64,000 bases of DNA from JAFGNB01 sp050304135 (lineage in GTDB: Bacteria; Fibrobacterota; Chitinivibrionia; Chitinivibrionales; Chitinispirillaceae): assembly GCA_050304135.1 (NCBI GenBank), contig JBNLDC010000023.1, forward strand, positions 1 through 64,000. Direction: 5' to 3'. This document shows, piece by piece, positions 29,579 to 38,080 of this stretch (position 1 is the stretch's first letter; every line of letters starts with the position of its first letter). The translations under genes and the position numbers were made by a program. The notes under the pieces were generated by a model, which worked only from the letters and a program-made list of their open reading frames with translations, was not told the origin of the DNA and did not search any database.

Positions 29579-31498
29579 TCAGGGTGAAATGAAATGGTCT
29601 GAAAGCAGCTGCGTTGATACCAGACCCGCAACCGCCATATCGTCCCGCTCACCAGTCCGCTCGGGAGGCTGCGTGCGAAGTTTTTCTATATACCTGCCCG
29701 TGATGTCCGCATTCAAACAACCCTTTTGTTCCAGGTGTTCTTTTTTGAGTAATTCGGCACCCCGGTTGCCCTTTTCCGGATGGATAAAACATTCAGCAAT
29801 GGGAGCCCTATACGGTTGCTTCGGTCTGTTGACAATGTCGGCAGGTAAATATGATTCGAATGCTTTTTTTAAAAGAAATTTTTCGTTTAATACATCAATT
29901 TTATATCGTGGTGGAACGGTTGCCGCAAATTCAATCACACGGTGATCAAGAAAGGGAAACCGGCCTTCAACCGAGTTTCCCATCATCATGCGGTCACCCT
30001 GACTGTTCAGAAGGTATCCCGACATGAAGAGTGATATTTCAAGGTATTGGGCGCGGCAAAGGGGATGCCATCGGAGAATATCCGGATCAATATATGCCTG
30101 CAAAGGTTCAAAGACATTCTTCTGTTCATTAAATTCGGTTTTGAAACCCTCGCTGAAAAACTGTTTCATAAAGGACATGTTGTTCCACCTGATACGGTGG
30201 GAATAAAAAGGGTCATCAACGTCGACAAGTCCTTTTTTGAAAAAAGCCTGCCAGAAGGCTGGTGCGCTTTTGTTGACATAAGGATATATTGATTCCAGTA
30301 GCCGGGGCCGCAGGGAAGAGTGTGGGGATCTTGCCCAGAATCTCCGGATTTTATCTTCTTTGAAAATATTATAGCCTCCGAACATTTCATCGGCACCTTC
30401 ACCGGTAAGAACTACTTTAATGTTATTGTCACGGACAAGCTTTGAGAGTGCGAGTAGAGGCGCGGGGGCGGTACGGATCATCGGGCGCTCGGCGAAATAG
30501 ATAACCTCTGTAAACAGATCACCGATGGAATCCGTTGATACTTCGGTAAAGCGATGATCGGTTTCAAGAAAATCAATCATTGTCTGCTGATAGCTGCGCT
30601 CATCGAAGCTTTTATCATTAAATACCACCGAGAAGGTAATAAGATCGTTGTTATGGTGCTTTTTTACCAACGCGGTGATGATCGAAGAATCAAGACCCCC
30701 GCTGAGATATGCCGCAACCGGCACATCCGCCCGCAACCGTATGGCGGTTGCGTCATGGAGTACTTCGTTGAGCCGTTCTTTATAAAATGAGAGTGGCCGA
30801 TCCTCATAGGTGCCGAGTTCGGGAAATTGCAGTTTCCACCATTGGTTGATACGAACACCACGATCATCCACCGTCATGTAATGGCCGGGAGGGAGTTCAC
30901 TGATTCCCTTGAAGGGCGTGCGCGGCGGGATATTCACCCAGATGGTGAAAATCTGTTCGAGTCCCACCGGATCCAGCTCTCGCCCTGCAGCAGGGTGCTC
31001 AAATATCGCCTTGATTTCGGAACCGAAAAGTATACCATGCTGGTATTTTTTATAGAACAGCGGGCGGATGCCAACCCGGTCGCGGGCAAGGATAAGGCGT
31101 TTTTTTACTGAATCCCACAGTGCAATACCGAACTGACCGTTGAGGTGGCTGAAGAAATTTTCTCCGTATTGCTCGTAACAGTGCACCAGAACTTCTGTAT
31201 CGCTGCGGGTATAAAAACGGTGCCCTTTCTTTTCCAGTTCGTTCCGGAGTTCCGGATAGTTGAAAATTTCTCCGTTGAAGACCACCCATATTGTTTTATC
31301 TTCGTTGTGAATAGGCTGCGAGCCGCCGGCAAGGTCTATAATACTGAGCCTTCTCATACCGATACCGATAGTACCATCGATGTGGAGACCTTGTTCATCC
31401 GGTCCGCGGTGATATAATTTCCGCACCATCTTTTCGAGGATGGGAAGTTCAACCTCGTGTGAAGAATCCTCGTAAAAAATTCCGGCTATCCCGCACAT
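29579..31498 (-). CDS. Exosortase-type amidotransferase (AsnB family)
   Basis: A 639-residue glutamine-dependent asparagine-synthetase-like enzyme. The start MCGIAGIFYED exposes catalytic Cys2 for glutamine hydrolysis. YLSGGLDSSIITALV (near 265) is the ATP-pyrophosphatase loop, and TGEGADEMFGGY follows. Length and architecture match amidotransferase 1 of exosortase A systems rather than a short housekeeping AsnB. It probably amidates a uronic acid or another carboxylate of the glycan. It heads the unit containing the acyl-AMP ligase, PrmC-like and acp genes. Confidence 0.9.
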   Translation of the reverse strand: MCGIAGIFYEDSSHEVELPILEKMVRKLYHRGPDEQGLHIDGTIGIGMRRLSIIDLAGGSQPIHNEDKTIWVVFNGEIFNYPELRNELEKKGHRFYTRSDTEVLVHCYEQYGENFFSHLNGQFGIALWDSVKKRLILARDRVGIRPLFYKKYQHGILFGSEIKAIFEHPAAGRELDPVGLEQIFTIWVNIPPRTPFKGISELPPGHYMTVDDRGVRINQWWKLQFPELGTYEDRPLSFYKERLNEVLHDATAIRLRADVPVAAYLSGGLDSSIITALVKKHHNNDLITFSVVFNDKSFDERSYQQTMIDFLETDHRFTEVSTDSIGDLFTEVIYFAERPMIRTAPAPLLALSKLVRDNNIKVVLTGEGADEMFGGYNIFKEDKIRRFWARSPHSSLRPRLLESIYPYVNKSAPAFWQAFFKKGLVDVDDPFYSHRIRWNNMSFMKQFFSEGFKTEFNEQKNVFEPLQAYIDPDILRWHPLCRAQYLEISLFMSGYLLNSQGDRMMMGNSVEGRFPFLDHRVIEFAATVPPRYKIDVLNEKFLLKKAFESYLPADIVNRPKQPYRAPIAECFIHPEKGNRGAELLKKEHLEQKGCLNADITGRYIEKLRTQPPERTGERDDMAVAGLVSTQLLSDHFISP

Positions 31499-31832
31499 AG
31501 TGAATCCGATTTTTTATCATGTAAGGAAGAATACAGACTAATTGGCAATGAATTATCCATGCATGGTGAAAGATTTGGTATCGGCAAAAATTGAATCCTT
31601 GGAGCAGTTTGAAAACAGAAACCGTGCATTAGTAAGAATTATAACGTTTCCGGAATTTTATTACCTTTATTGTGTACAATAAATTTGCTATTTCTGTTGG
31701 TTGTGTTCCCCGAAACCCTGAAGAGGGGCTTAGGACCGTTGTCTCTTTCGGAGGAGGTGTTGCAATAATTTGCTAGTAGATTACACCGAAGAGAACAATA
31801 CATCGAACAACAAGCCTTGTCAGTATCTGATG
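31499..31832. other. Intergenic gap between amidotransferase and SGNH-like gene
   Basis: A 334-base stretch without a convincing gene. It contains one perfect 7-base inverted repeat, TTTATTG-TGTA-CAATAAA, at 31666-31683, about 170 bases upstream of the amidotransferase start. This could be an operator or a weak hairpin. A GC-richer patch at 31705-31770 reads open in two frames for about 20 codons but matches nothing I know. No riboswitch fold was recognised. Confidence 0.4.
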
Positions 31833-32723
31833 TTATTGCGGGAGTTTATCCGCATCGGAATCATTACCCGCCGGGACTTCTCTCTGTTGTCCGGTTTTAT
31901 CACCGGAATCTCCTCTACCCTCAATGACGTCTACAATCCTTTGACAAAAAAGCGGTGCAACCTTTTCCGAGAATGTTTTATTGGGGTGAGAGTCGGCAGG
32001 GTCGACGGCGTAGTTGTCGAGCAGATACTGACCGCCTCCGGTTTCGAGCTTCTGAAAATCCCAGAGGTAAATATTGTCGCCCGGTTTGTCCCATTCGGTT
32101 CTGACCCAGTCAAAAAACGCCCCAGCCCTCTTTGCGTTTTCGGGAGAAGTGGCAGCTTTGGTCAGTGCAGCACCGGTCCATACGATGAATTTTGTCCGAG
32201 GAAACTCTGATAATTTGGCAGAAAGGGCATTGTATTGCGCTTTATAATTCTGGATGGTTTTCACCGGGGAATCAGCTGAGCCCTTTGTTCCCTCATCATT
32301 AATACTGCTTACCGGAAAACAGTGTTTGAAAACAACCACATCGAATTCTTTGGTTATCATTTCGAGTGTGGGTTCGTACTGGAATGGGGAATCCCCGGCG
32401 TGTTTGACCCAGATGTTCCAGTAGTCGTAGGGATTATTCCCATAATTAACGGGAAACCACTGTTCCGTGATATGATATGGTTTTTTTGATTGAATGTTTT
32501 CAAACCATTGTTTAACCCCGCCCGACCAGATGTTATTTCCGGTACTGTGATGCAGGAACAGAATGTTGACCGCACCGTTGCCGCTTGTTACCGGTTTTTT
32601 AAGGATTATCTCCGGTTTTGTTTTGGGACGCAAAAACGAGCGGATTCTCGAACGATTCATATATGCCGTACCTAAACCAATTATAAGTACAACTACCACC
32701 ATAATAATGTTTCTGTACATCAT
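31833..32723 (-). CDS. Membrane-anchored SGNH/GDSL-like hydrolase
   Basis: A 296-residue protein with one N-terminal membrane helix (about 6-22) and a periplasmic domain. ILFLHHSTGNNIWSGG near residue 52 could hold the nucleophile serine. The late D-P-A-D-S-H-P-N fits the D-x-x-H catalytic pair of SGNH hydrolases. These are usually esterases or acetyl-group transferases acting on glycans, so a role in trimming acyl groups is plausible. It lies alone, upstream of the amidotransferase unit. The assignment rests on two motifs and is tentative. Confidence 0.6.
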   Translation of the reverse strand: MMYRNIIMVVVVLIIGLGTAYMNRSRIRSFLRPKTKPEIILKKPVTSGNGAVNILFLHHSTGNNIWSGGVKQWFENIQSKKPYHITEQWFPVNYGNNPYDYWNIWVKHAGDSPFQYEPTLEMITKEFDVVVFKHCFPVSSINDEGTKGSADSPVKTIQNYKAQYNALSAKLSEFPRTKFIVWTGAALTKAATSPENAKRAGAFFDWVRTEWDKPGDNIYLWDFQKLETGGGQYLLDNYAVDPADSHPNKTFSEKVAPLFCQRIVDVIEGRGDSGDKTGQQREVPAGNDSDADKLPQ

Positions 32724-33008
32724 ACATCTCCAAAAAAGTACACATTATGCAAATTAGCGGCATTTGCTACGATATCGTAACAAGAAAAAGTAGCGTAACT
32801 AATTAACTTATTTATACTACCTGATTCAGGCCTCAGGAATAAAATCGAAAAAATCAAAATACTATCTGACTCAACGTTTATGTAAAATGCAAGCCTGTTC
32901 ATCCACTTGATTGTGGGGGCAAACGTGTTGTTTTTTTTATTTTGAAGTGAAATTTGGGCAAATAGCAGAGCAATGGATGTTTTGGTGGAATTATGGTATT
33001 TTTATTGA

Positions 33009-33767
33009 GTGAAAAAGAACCATTGGATTAAAATTGTATCGGTTGTTATTTGCTCCATTGCCGGTTTGTATCTTCTGGCTCTGCTTCTGTTGTCGATTCC
33101 ATTTACCGTTCCAGCGTATTTTAAAGATTTTTCCGAACCGTTGATTTCTGTTCCCGATGTTCGCCCCGATACCTGTGCAGATGCACTCTACATACTTGGC
33201 GGGTCAGAAAAAAGTGTGAACAACCATATCAACACGGCAATAAACCGTTATCATTCAGGAGCAACCCGCAGGATCATTTTTTTTAATTCAACAGCGAAAG
33301 AAGAATATGATCCTGCGTTAGGGCGTAACCTCACTAAAAACGAGTGGATCACCAAACAGCTCATAAAAGGGGGGGTACCCCGGAACAGTATACGTATCAT
33401 GCCCTTCAGGGAAGGTTTATTTGGTACCCTTTCCGAAGCACGTACCGTTTCTGAGTATGTAAAAGCGAAGGATTACGCTTCGATAATCCTTGTTTCTTCG
33501 CCGGGCCATACCCGCAGGGTTTCACTCTGTTTTGGTCACTATTTTAAAGGCAAAAATATTTCAATGTATATTGAGCATTCAAAGGATCCCTTTTACTTCA
33601 GGGAAATGGTTCTTGAGTTCTTTAAATTGCAGGTGTATCGGGTGATTATTGCAATCGATGGTTTTTTGGGGAAAAAAGGGCATAATGGTTGGGAGGTCAG
33701 GCAGACTCTGCAGCTCGATCAGCAACTTCCAAGCAACAGTGTGGGAAAGTCTATAGCTTACAACTAA
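33009..33767 (+). CDS. YdcF/SanA-like DUF218 envelope protein
   Basis: A 252-residue protein with one N-terminal membrane helix (about 8-28) and a DUF218 domain. ALYILGGSEKS, then INRYHSGATRRIIFF, then GTLSEARTVSEYVKAK and ILVSSPGHTRRVSLCF match the YdcF/ElyC/SanA family, which is linked to envelope glycan metabolism. The start is GTG, giving MKKNHWIK; no strong ribosome-binding site is visible. The 3' end overlaps the convergent aminotransferase gene by 17 bases. Function in this family is not settled. Confidence 0.8.
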   Translation: MKKNHWIKIVSVVICSIAGLYLLALLLLSIPFTVPAYFKDFSEPLISVPDVRPDTCADALYILGGSEKSVNNHINTAINRYHSGATRRIIFFNSTAKEEYDPALGRNLTKNEWITKQLIKGGVPRNSIRIMPFREGLFGTLSEARTVSEYVKAKDYASIILVSSPGHTRRVSLCFGHYFKGKNISMYIEHSKDPFYFREMVLEFFKLQVYRVIIAIDGFLGKKGHNGWEVRQTLQLDQQLPSNSVGKSIAYN

Positions 33768-34980
33768 TTCCTGCAGCTTGAGCAATAACTTCCACAATCC
33801 TCCCGATATCCTTCGCCGTTACAAACTTATGGCACGGCAGAGTGAGCAACCGTAGCGCAATATTCTGTGCGTGTACCGAACGTTGGTCCGGAGGAATATT
33901 CAGCTGAGGAATCCGGTCAATAGCCTCCGGGTAGGTTCGGGCAATTCCCAGACCATTTCGCCTTCCTTCATGAAACACCATTGCAGCTGTTTTTTCAGAA
34001 TCGAATAGAACCGGAAACCTGATGCTGGGGGTCGGAGCAGACGGGTTCCAGAAGGTTTGTATTGAATTCAATTGGGACAAACCATTGTAATAGTGTTGAG
34101 CACAGCCCATTCGTACCGCATTGAATGCGGTGAGTCGCTTGATCCAGTTGCCCGCGAATCCAGCCTGAATACCACTTAACGTATGCGTCGGGAAATCCGG
34201 TTCGAAAAGCGTTTCACCCAGCTTAAGAAACGGCAGGTTTGCAGGTAAAGTAAAGAAACGCGGGTTAATGAGTAAAAACATGGCTAATGTCTGTAGTAAA
34301 AGTTTTATAAGTTCTTTTGAGGAATACCCGGTAATAGAATCTATTCTTTTTTGAAGAACCGAGGCGAATGGTTCATGGTCGGTAAGGAGTATTCCTCCTT
34401 CACCGGCAGAGAGGGCCTTCCCTCTGCCCAGACTGAACAGTATCACATCACCTGTGCAGAGCTGTGGATGCCCGGCAAGTGCGGTGCCCATTGCCTGGGC
34501 GGCATCCTCAATAATAGTTACCGTAGTTCCCGCAAGCAGTTTCCGTACACGGTCAATATTGGCCGGCAGTCCAAAAAGATGGGTCGGACATACTGCAAGC
34601 AGATGGTTGTTATTCCGGATAATTTCCCGGAGTGCGGATTCATCAAAATCAAGTGTTGACGGATCGGTTTCACACGGAATCACCGTGCATCCAGCATCAA
34701 TTATCGCAGAGGGAACAGAATAACAGTTGAATGCAGGTACCACTACCCCTTTACAGTCAGGTTGAAGGGTGCGAAGTGTATGCAATGCTTCAGCGAGGGC
34801 GGCTTTACCAGAGGAATAACTGAAACAGAATTTTTTATTGAGTTGTCCTGATAACGATGCATGAAATTGCCGGATGGTTGCAGACGGATTGAAAACACCA
34901 GTAAGTCCGGACAATAAATCGGTAACGGAATGAGGGGAAGCTGCCGGAGGAAGAGTACTTGTTTTGTTGAAAAGGTTCAT
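33751..34980 (-). CDS. DegT/DnrJ/EryC1 family aminotransferase-like protein
   Basis: A 409-residue PLP-dependent enzyme of the sugar aminotransferase type. VTIIEDAAQAMGTAL (near 175) holds the cofactor aspartate. ILFSLGRGKALSAGEGGILL (near 202) has the lysine expected to bind PLP. The N-terminal SYSSGKAALAEAL fits the phosphate-binding loop. It makes an amino sugar from a keto sugar, or may be a non-catalytic relative. It lies 18 bases downstream of the exosortase gene, which suggests a common transcript. Confidence 0.82.
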   Translation of the reverse strand: MNLFNKTSTLPPAASPHSVTDLLSGLTGVFNPSATIRQFHASLSGQLNKKFCFSYSSGKAALAEALHTLRTLQPDCKGVVVPAFNCYSVPSAIIDAGCTVIPCETDPSTLDFDESALREIIRNNNHLLAVCPTHLFGLPANIDRVRKLLAGTTVTIIEDAAQAMGTALAGHPQLCTGDVILFSLGRGKALSAGEGGILLTDHEPFASVLQKRIDSITGYSSKELIKLLLQTLAMFLLINPRFFTLPANLPFLKLGETLFEPDFPTHTLSGIQAGFAGNWIKRLTAFNAVRMGCAQHYYNGLSQLNSIQTFWNPSAPTPSIRFPVLFDSEKTAAMVFHEGRRNGLGIARTYPEAIDRIPQLNIPPDQRSVHAQNIALRLLTLPCHKFVTAKDIGRIVEVIAQAAGISCKL

Positions 34981-34998
34981 TCTGACTTCTCTGCGGAC

Positions 34999-36483
34999 CT
35001 ATTGAAGGACCCATTTTGCAATGTTGGGATAAAAAGCATCAATGAGGGCAGAGGGTGGAAAACTACCACTTATACCTTCTTGGGGCAGGATAAAGACTAT
35101 TATCGATGCGCTGGTGGTTCGATAGAGCAGGGCGTCGAAAATTGTATAGATTTTTGAAAGTACAGGTTGAGCGGTTATCCTGTTTCTTGTTGCGTAAAAA
35201 ACAAAAAAACGTGAATTGGGATTATCACCATTTCCCCTGCAGATTCTGCATGCTATTGTTGAGGATGTATCAGTTCCAATTCGGGAAACGGTACATGCTT
35301 TCAGGGTTTTATCGTAATGGTATCCTGCTATCTCTCTGTTTGTACCTTGTTTCCGGTAATAGCCACAATATATCATTGCAGCGTGACCCTGATAATCTGA
35401 AATTTTATACTGAAATTCAACATCGGCAGTTGGAAAGTCATTGAGTTGGCTGATTTCAGGAATAGGGGTAATCTCCCATCCATTGAGTTCAGAATCGAAC
35501 GGTCGAGCTACAGGGGTGAACTGGTCGGTATGAACTCTCCAGAAATGGGTGAAAAACATACCGGCTGCCAATACAAGGGCCAGCGGTAACAACGATGACC
35601 ATTTTGGTGATGATGCAAAAGTCGGTAAACCGTGGTTACCTTTTTTCTGACCGAGACCGGGAATTTTCGACAACCAGAAGGTAAAAAGGGCCAGAAACAG
35701 AAGTCCGATATAAAATCCGGTTCCGGTCATCAGAATATCTTTCGGACCATGCGTAAAAACGGTGCGATGGTAGTTTATCGCAATCAATATGGCCACCCTG
35801 ATACTATTTGAGAGAATGGTCAATGGAATTGTCAGTACTAGCAAAGCGAATATGTTTCTCTTTTTAAGGTGCAGCAGTGCCCCTATCGGGAAAATCATTG
35901 CACTGAATGCCATAAGATGGTTGACTCCGCTGCATTCGTCGGCAACGTTGAGCACCATGTTCGGCAATCTCAGGTAGGTACCCGATAACATTGTAGTAAA
36001 TCCGAATGGCCGTACCATCATTGTTGAGCAGAATGCGGATGCGTGGCGTAAAAATGGAGAAAGCTTTGAAAATTGGGAATCAATACCGGAGGATATAAAA
36101 ACAAGGTAGATCAGTGGCCAGAACAGAATCCTGACAGTTCTGATCCCTCCCAAATAAAGAACAACTCCCCAAATACCGGGAAGCAATGCAATTTCTGAGA
36201 GCATCAGAGTGGCAGAAACCTTTCCGGCAAAAAGAAGAAAAAATGAAATAAAAAGTAAAATAGATCCGGTAATTTTTTCAGATAATGCAGAGGATATGCA
36301 TAATTTTTCCCGCTGATCAAAAATCATATAAATGAAAAGCGGCAGAACCAGAAAGTGCCAGGTGAATCCGTGTGCAGCCATGGCAGCAATACTGCGGCAG
36401 AAGGTGAGGATAAAAAAGAGAAGACCGATACCTACAATGAGGTTCGGAAGCGTGACATGTTTTTTAATTGCAGGGAATGTCAT
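34999..36483 (-). CDS. xrtA: Exosortase with C-terminal EpsI domain
   Basis: A 494-residue inner-membrane cysteine protease/transpeptidase-like protein that processes PEP-CTERM tails. About eight helices fill residues 10-275. The predicted catalytic residues are Cys184 in ADECSGVNHL, Arg229 in LSNSIRVAI and His245 in FTHGPK. From about residue 330 the C-terminal part is an EpsI (DUF3485) domain (PFDSELNGWEI, then AAMIYCGYYRKQ), so the two proteins are fused. I chose ATG at 36483: the frame stays open to 36597, but that extension is encoded by a hexamer repeat. It clusters with FemAB, PrsR, Wzc and Wza genes, the usual exosortase A neighbourhood. The exact exosortase subtype is inferred. Confidence 0.9.
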   Translation of the reverse strand: MTFPAIKKHVTLPNLIVGIGLLFFILTFCRSIAAMAAHGFTWHFLVLPLFIYMIFDQREKLCISSALSEKITGSILLFISFFLLFAGKVSATLMLSEIALLPGIWGVVLYLGGIRTVRILFWPLIYLVFISSGIDSQFSKLSPFLRHASAFCSTMMVRPFGFTTMLSGTYLRLPNMVLNVADECSGVNHLMAFSAMIFPIGALLHLKKRNIFALLVLTIPLTILSNSIRVAILIAINYHRTVFTHGPKDILMTGTGFYIGLLFLALFTFWLSKIPGLGQKKGNHGLPTFASSPKWSSLLPLALVLAAGMFFTHFWRVHTDQFTPVARPFDSELNGWEITPIPEISQLNDFPTADVEFQYKISDYQGHAAMIYCGYYRKQGTNREIAGYHYDKTLKACTVSRIGTDTSSTIACRICRGNGDNPNSRFFVFYATRNRITAQPVLSKIYTIFDALLYRTTSASIIVFILPQEGISGSFPPSALIDAFYPNIAKWVLQ

Positions 36484-36519
36484 GGATAGCAGCTTTTTTG
36501 TTGTGATAGTAATTTTTGG

Positions 36520-36715
36520 TTTGGTATCCGGTATTGAACACCGTTTCCAGTTTCGTCTTTTCACTGTTTTCCTTCGGAGTCGGGGTCGGTATCGCAATCG
36601 GGATCGCGATCGTCTTTTCCTTTCCGCAGTCGGAATGCAGAAACGAGATTATCTTCATTTCCCCGATTGCCTTTTTTCGATTCCAATACTGACCCCGACT
36701 CCGATTTTATCAACA
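36520..36715. repeat. Hexamer-rich hairpin element, E1
   Basis: One arm reads GGAGTCGGGGTCGGTATCG (near 36576) and the other CTGACCCCGACTCCGA (near 36690), so the transcript can fold on itself. Between them are more NNATCG hexamers. A short upstream block, GGTATCCGG-TATTGAACACCG, matches the start of E2. It fills the gap between the exosortase and FemAB genes and runs into the extended reading frame of the exosortase. Confidence 0.75.
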
Positions 36716-36716
36716 C

Positions 36717-37775
36717 TCATAAATGTAAATGACGGCGCAGTACTGGCCCGATGGCTGCGGTAATAGGCAGCGGTACCATTCGCCAGTATTTTATAAACAG
36801 CTGTTTTTTTCTGCTGTCGATAGTACCGGTCGCGGTGTCGGTTGTACCCCTGCTTCCGGTACGGTACCAGTAAAGCTGCTGCGGTTTGGCCCCCCACTGC
36901 TGTTTGAATTTGTAGGTTCCTTCGTCGGCGGTACTCCGCCCGAAATCATATGTCCGGTAGCCATTTGCAACAGCATACCGGAGCATTTCCCAGTAGAGCA
37001 TCATGTTGGGAGCAATTCTTTGATACGGGCGTTTAAACGAAGCCCACGGGTTGTACAGGGTGTCGCCAAAACCAGTGGTAAAGGAACAGGCAACCGGATG
37101 TGATTCATGATAGATTACAAAGAGCCGTGCGGCATCACCAAAGGATTCGAGCATGTTACGGATCATTTTCTTTGAATGTACCGGCGACCCGAGGTCGCGC
37201 ATATTGTAAGTAAACACATTGTAAAAATCATCAAGAAGCTCAATACCGCCCGATTTGGGGGAGCACCCCTCCTTTTGTGGTTTTCTGATCTGGCTTCTGA
37301 GTTTTGCCGGGAAGGAGGAAAACAGCTCCTCTTCAGTAGCCGGCAGTGCTACTGCCATGCGCACCTTGTCGGTGGCGACAGCTGTTTTTGCCTTTTGCAG
37401 TGAGGCCTCAGAAAGCGTAATTGTTGTTGTCTGTCGCAGTTCGCAATAGGAGCAGCCAAGCTCTGCAGCCAGGTTGAGCGCTTTTTGAAAAATCTCTTCG
37501 GCGATTTCCGGGGAATCCGCAAGCAGTCCGCCGTAATCACAAAACGGCAGCGAGACCAGAGCATTACCTAAAAAAAGGCTTTTAAAATGGAACAGCGGCA
37601 GTACGCCGACAATCTTCGCATCGTTGGTTGCCGCCAGATAACAGGCGTTATGGCCATAGGTCTTTTCGACGGTAGTTTTAAAGGCGTAGTGGTGATATAC
37701 TGCAGCATCGGGATGGTGAAGAACATACTCATTCCACTGTTCGGGAGTACCGGTAAAGAGGCTGATTGTGGTCAT
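36717..37775 (-). CDS. FemAB-like protein, exosortase/PEP-CTERM-associated
   Basis: A 352-residue protein of the FemAB/GNAT-fold aminoacyltransferase type. GHNACYLAATNDAKIVGVLPLFHFKSLFLGN, FCDYGGLLADSPE and SFKRPYQRIAPNMMLYWEMLRYAVANGYRTYDFGRST match the family linked to exosortase A loci. Its biochemical role there is unknown; relatives add amino acids to peptidoglycan. I chose ATG at 37775, because the open extension to 37835 is translated hexamer repeat. It lies between two repeat elements, E1 and E2. Confidence 0.87.
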   Translation of the reverse strand: MTTISLFTGTPEQWNEYVLHHPDAAVYHHYAFKTTVEKTYGHNACYLAATNDAKIVGVLPLFHFKSLFLGNALVSLPFCDYGGLLADSPEIAEEIFQKALNLAAELGCSYCELRQTTTITLSEASLQKAKTAVATDKVRMAVALPATEEELFSSFPAKLRSQIRKPQKEGCSPKSGGIELLDDFYNVFTYNMRDLGSPVHSKKMIRNMLESFGDAARLFVIYHESHPVACSFTTGFGDTLYNPWASFKRPYQRIAPNMMLYWEMLRYAVANGYRTYDFGRSTADEGTYKFKQQWGAKPQQLYWYRTGSRGTTDTATGTIDSRKKQLFIKYWRMVPLPITAAIGPVLRRHLHL

Positions 37776-37799
37776 AGGCGTGGTTTCTTTTTCTTTCCC

Positions 37800-38060
37800 T
37801 TGGAGTCGGGCTCGCAATCGGTATCGCGATGTCACTGCCGTTCAATAAGCGTTTGGTATCCGGTTTTGAAAACCGTTTTTATTGTACCGCTTTCGTCTTT
37901 TTTCGTTGCTCTTTCCCTCGGAGTCGGGGTCGGTATCGGTATCGTCTTTTTTCCCCCTCGAACAGAAAAAAAGAACCCGCGGTTATCTGTGTCTCTTCTT
38001 CTCTTTTTCGATTCCGATCGCGATACCGATTCCGACCCCGATAGCGACACCGACTCCGAA
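37800..38060. repeat. Hexamer-rich hairpin element, E2
   Basis: The block GGTATCCGGTTTTGAAAACCG (near 37855) and CGGAGTCGGGGTCGGTATCG (near 37917) match E1. The far arm at 38008-38058 is made of GATTCCGA, GATACCGA and GACCCCGA units and is the inverse complement in style. A short hexamer run at 37800-37830 underlies the false N-terminal extension of the FemAB gene. It occupies the whole FemAB-PrsR junction. Confidence 0.75.
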
Positions 38061-38080
38061 AAGAACACCATTCCTTTATA

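Noticed and set aside
29569..29652. N-terminal extension of the acyl-AMP ligase
   Set aside because: It overlaps the end of the amidotransferase gene. ATG at 29568 has a good ribosome-binding site and gives the family's usual N-terminus.
31700..31770. Possible riboswitch in the GC-rich patch
   Set aside because: I could not fit it to any known riboswitch core; it has no strong terminator and lies on the side away from the nearest start codon on the plus strand.
32950..32975. Sigma-54-like GGGCAAATAGCAGAGC before the YdcF-like gene
   Set aside because: The spacing from GG to the next GC does not match the ten-base rule and no -12 element is convincing.
36540..38060. Possible CRISPR array in the repeated GGTATCGG tracts
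   Set aside because: The units are six-base and contiguous, without uniform direct repeats separated by unique spacers, and no cas gene is present.
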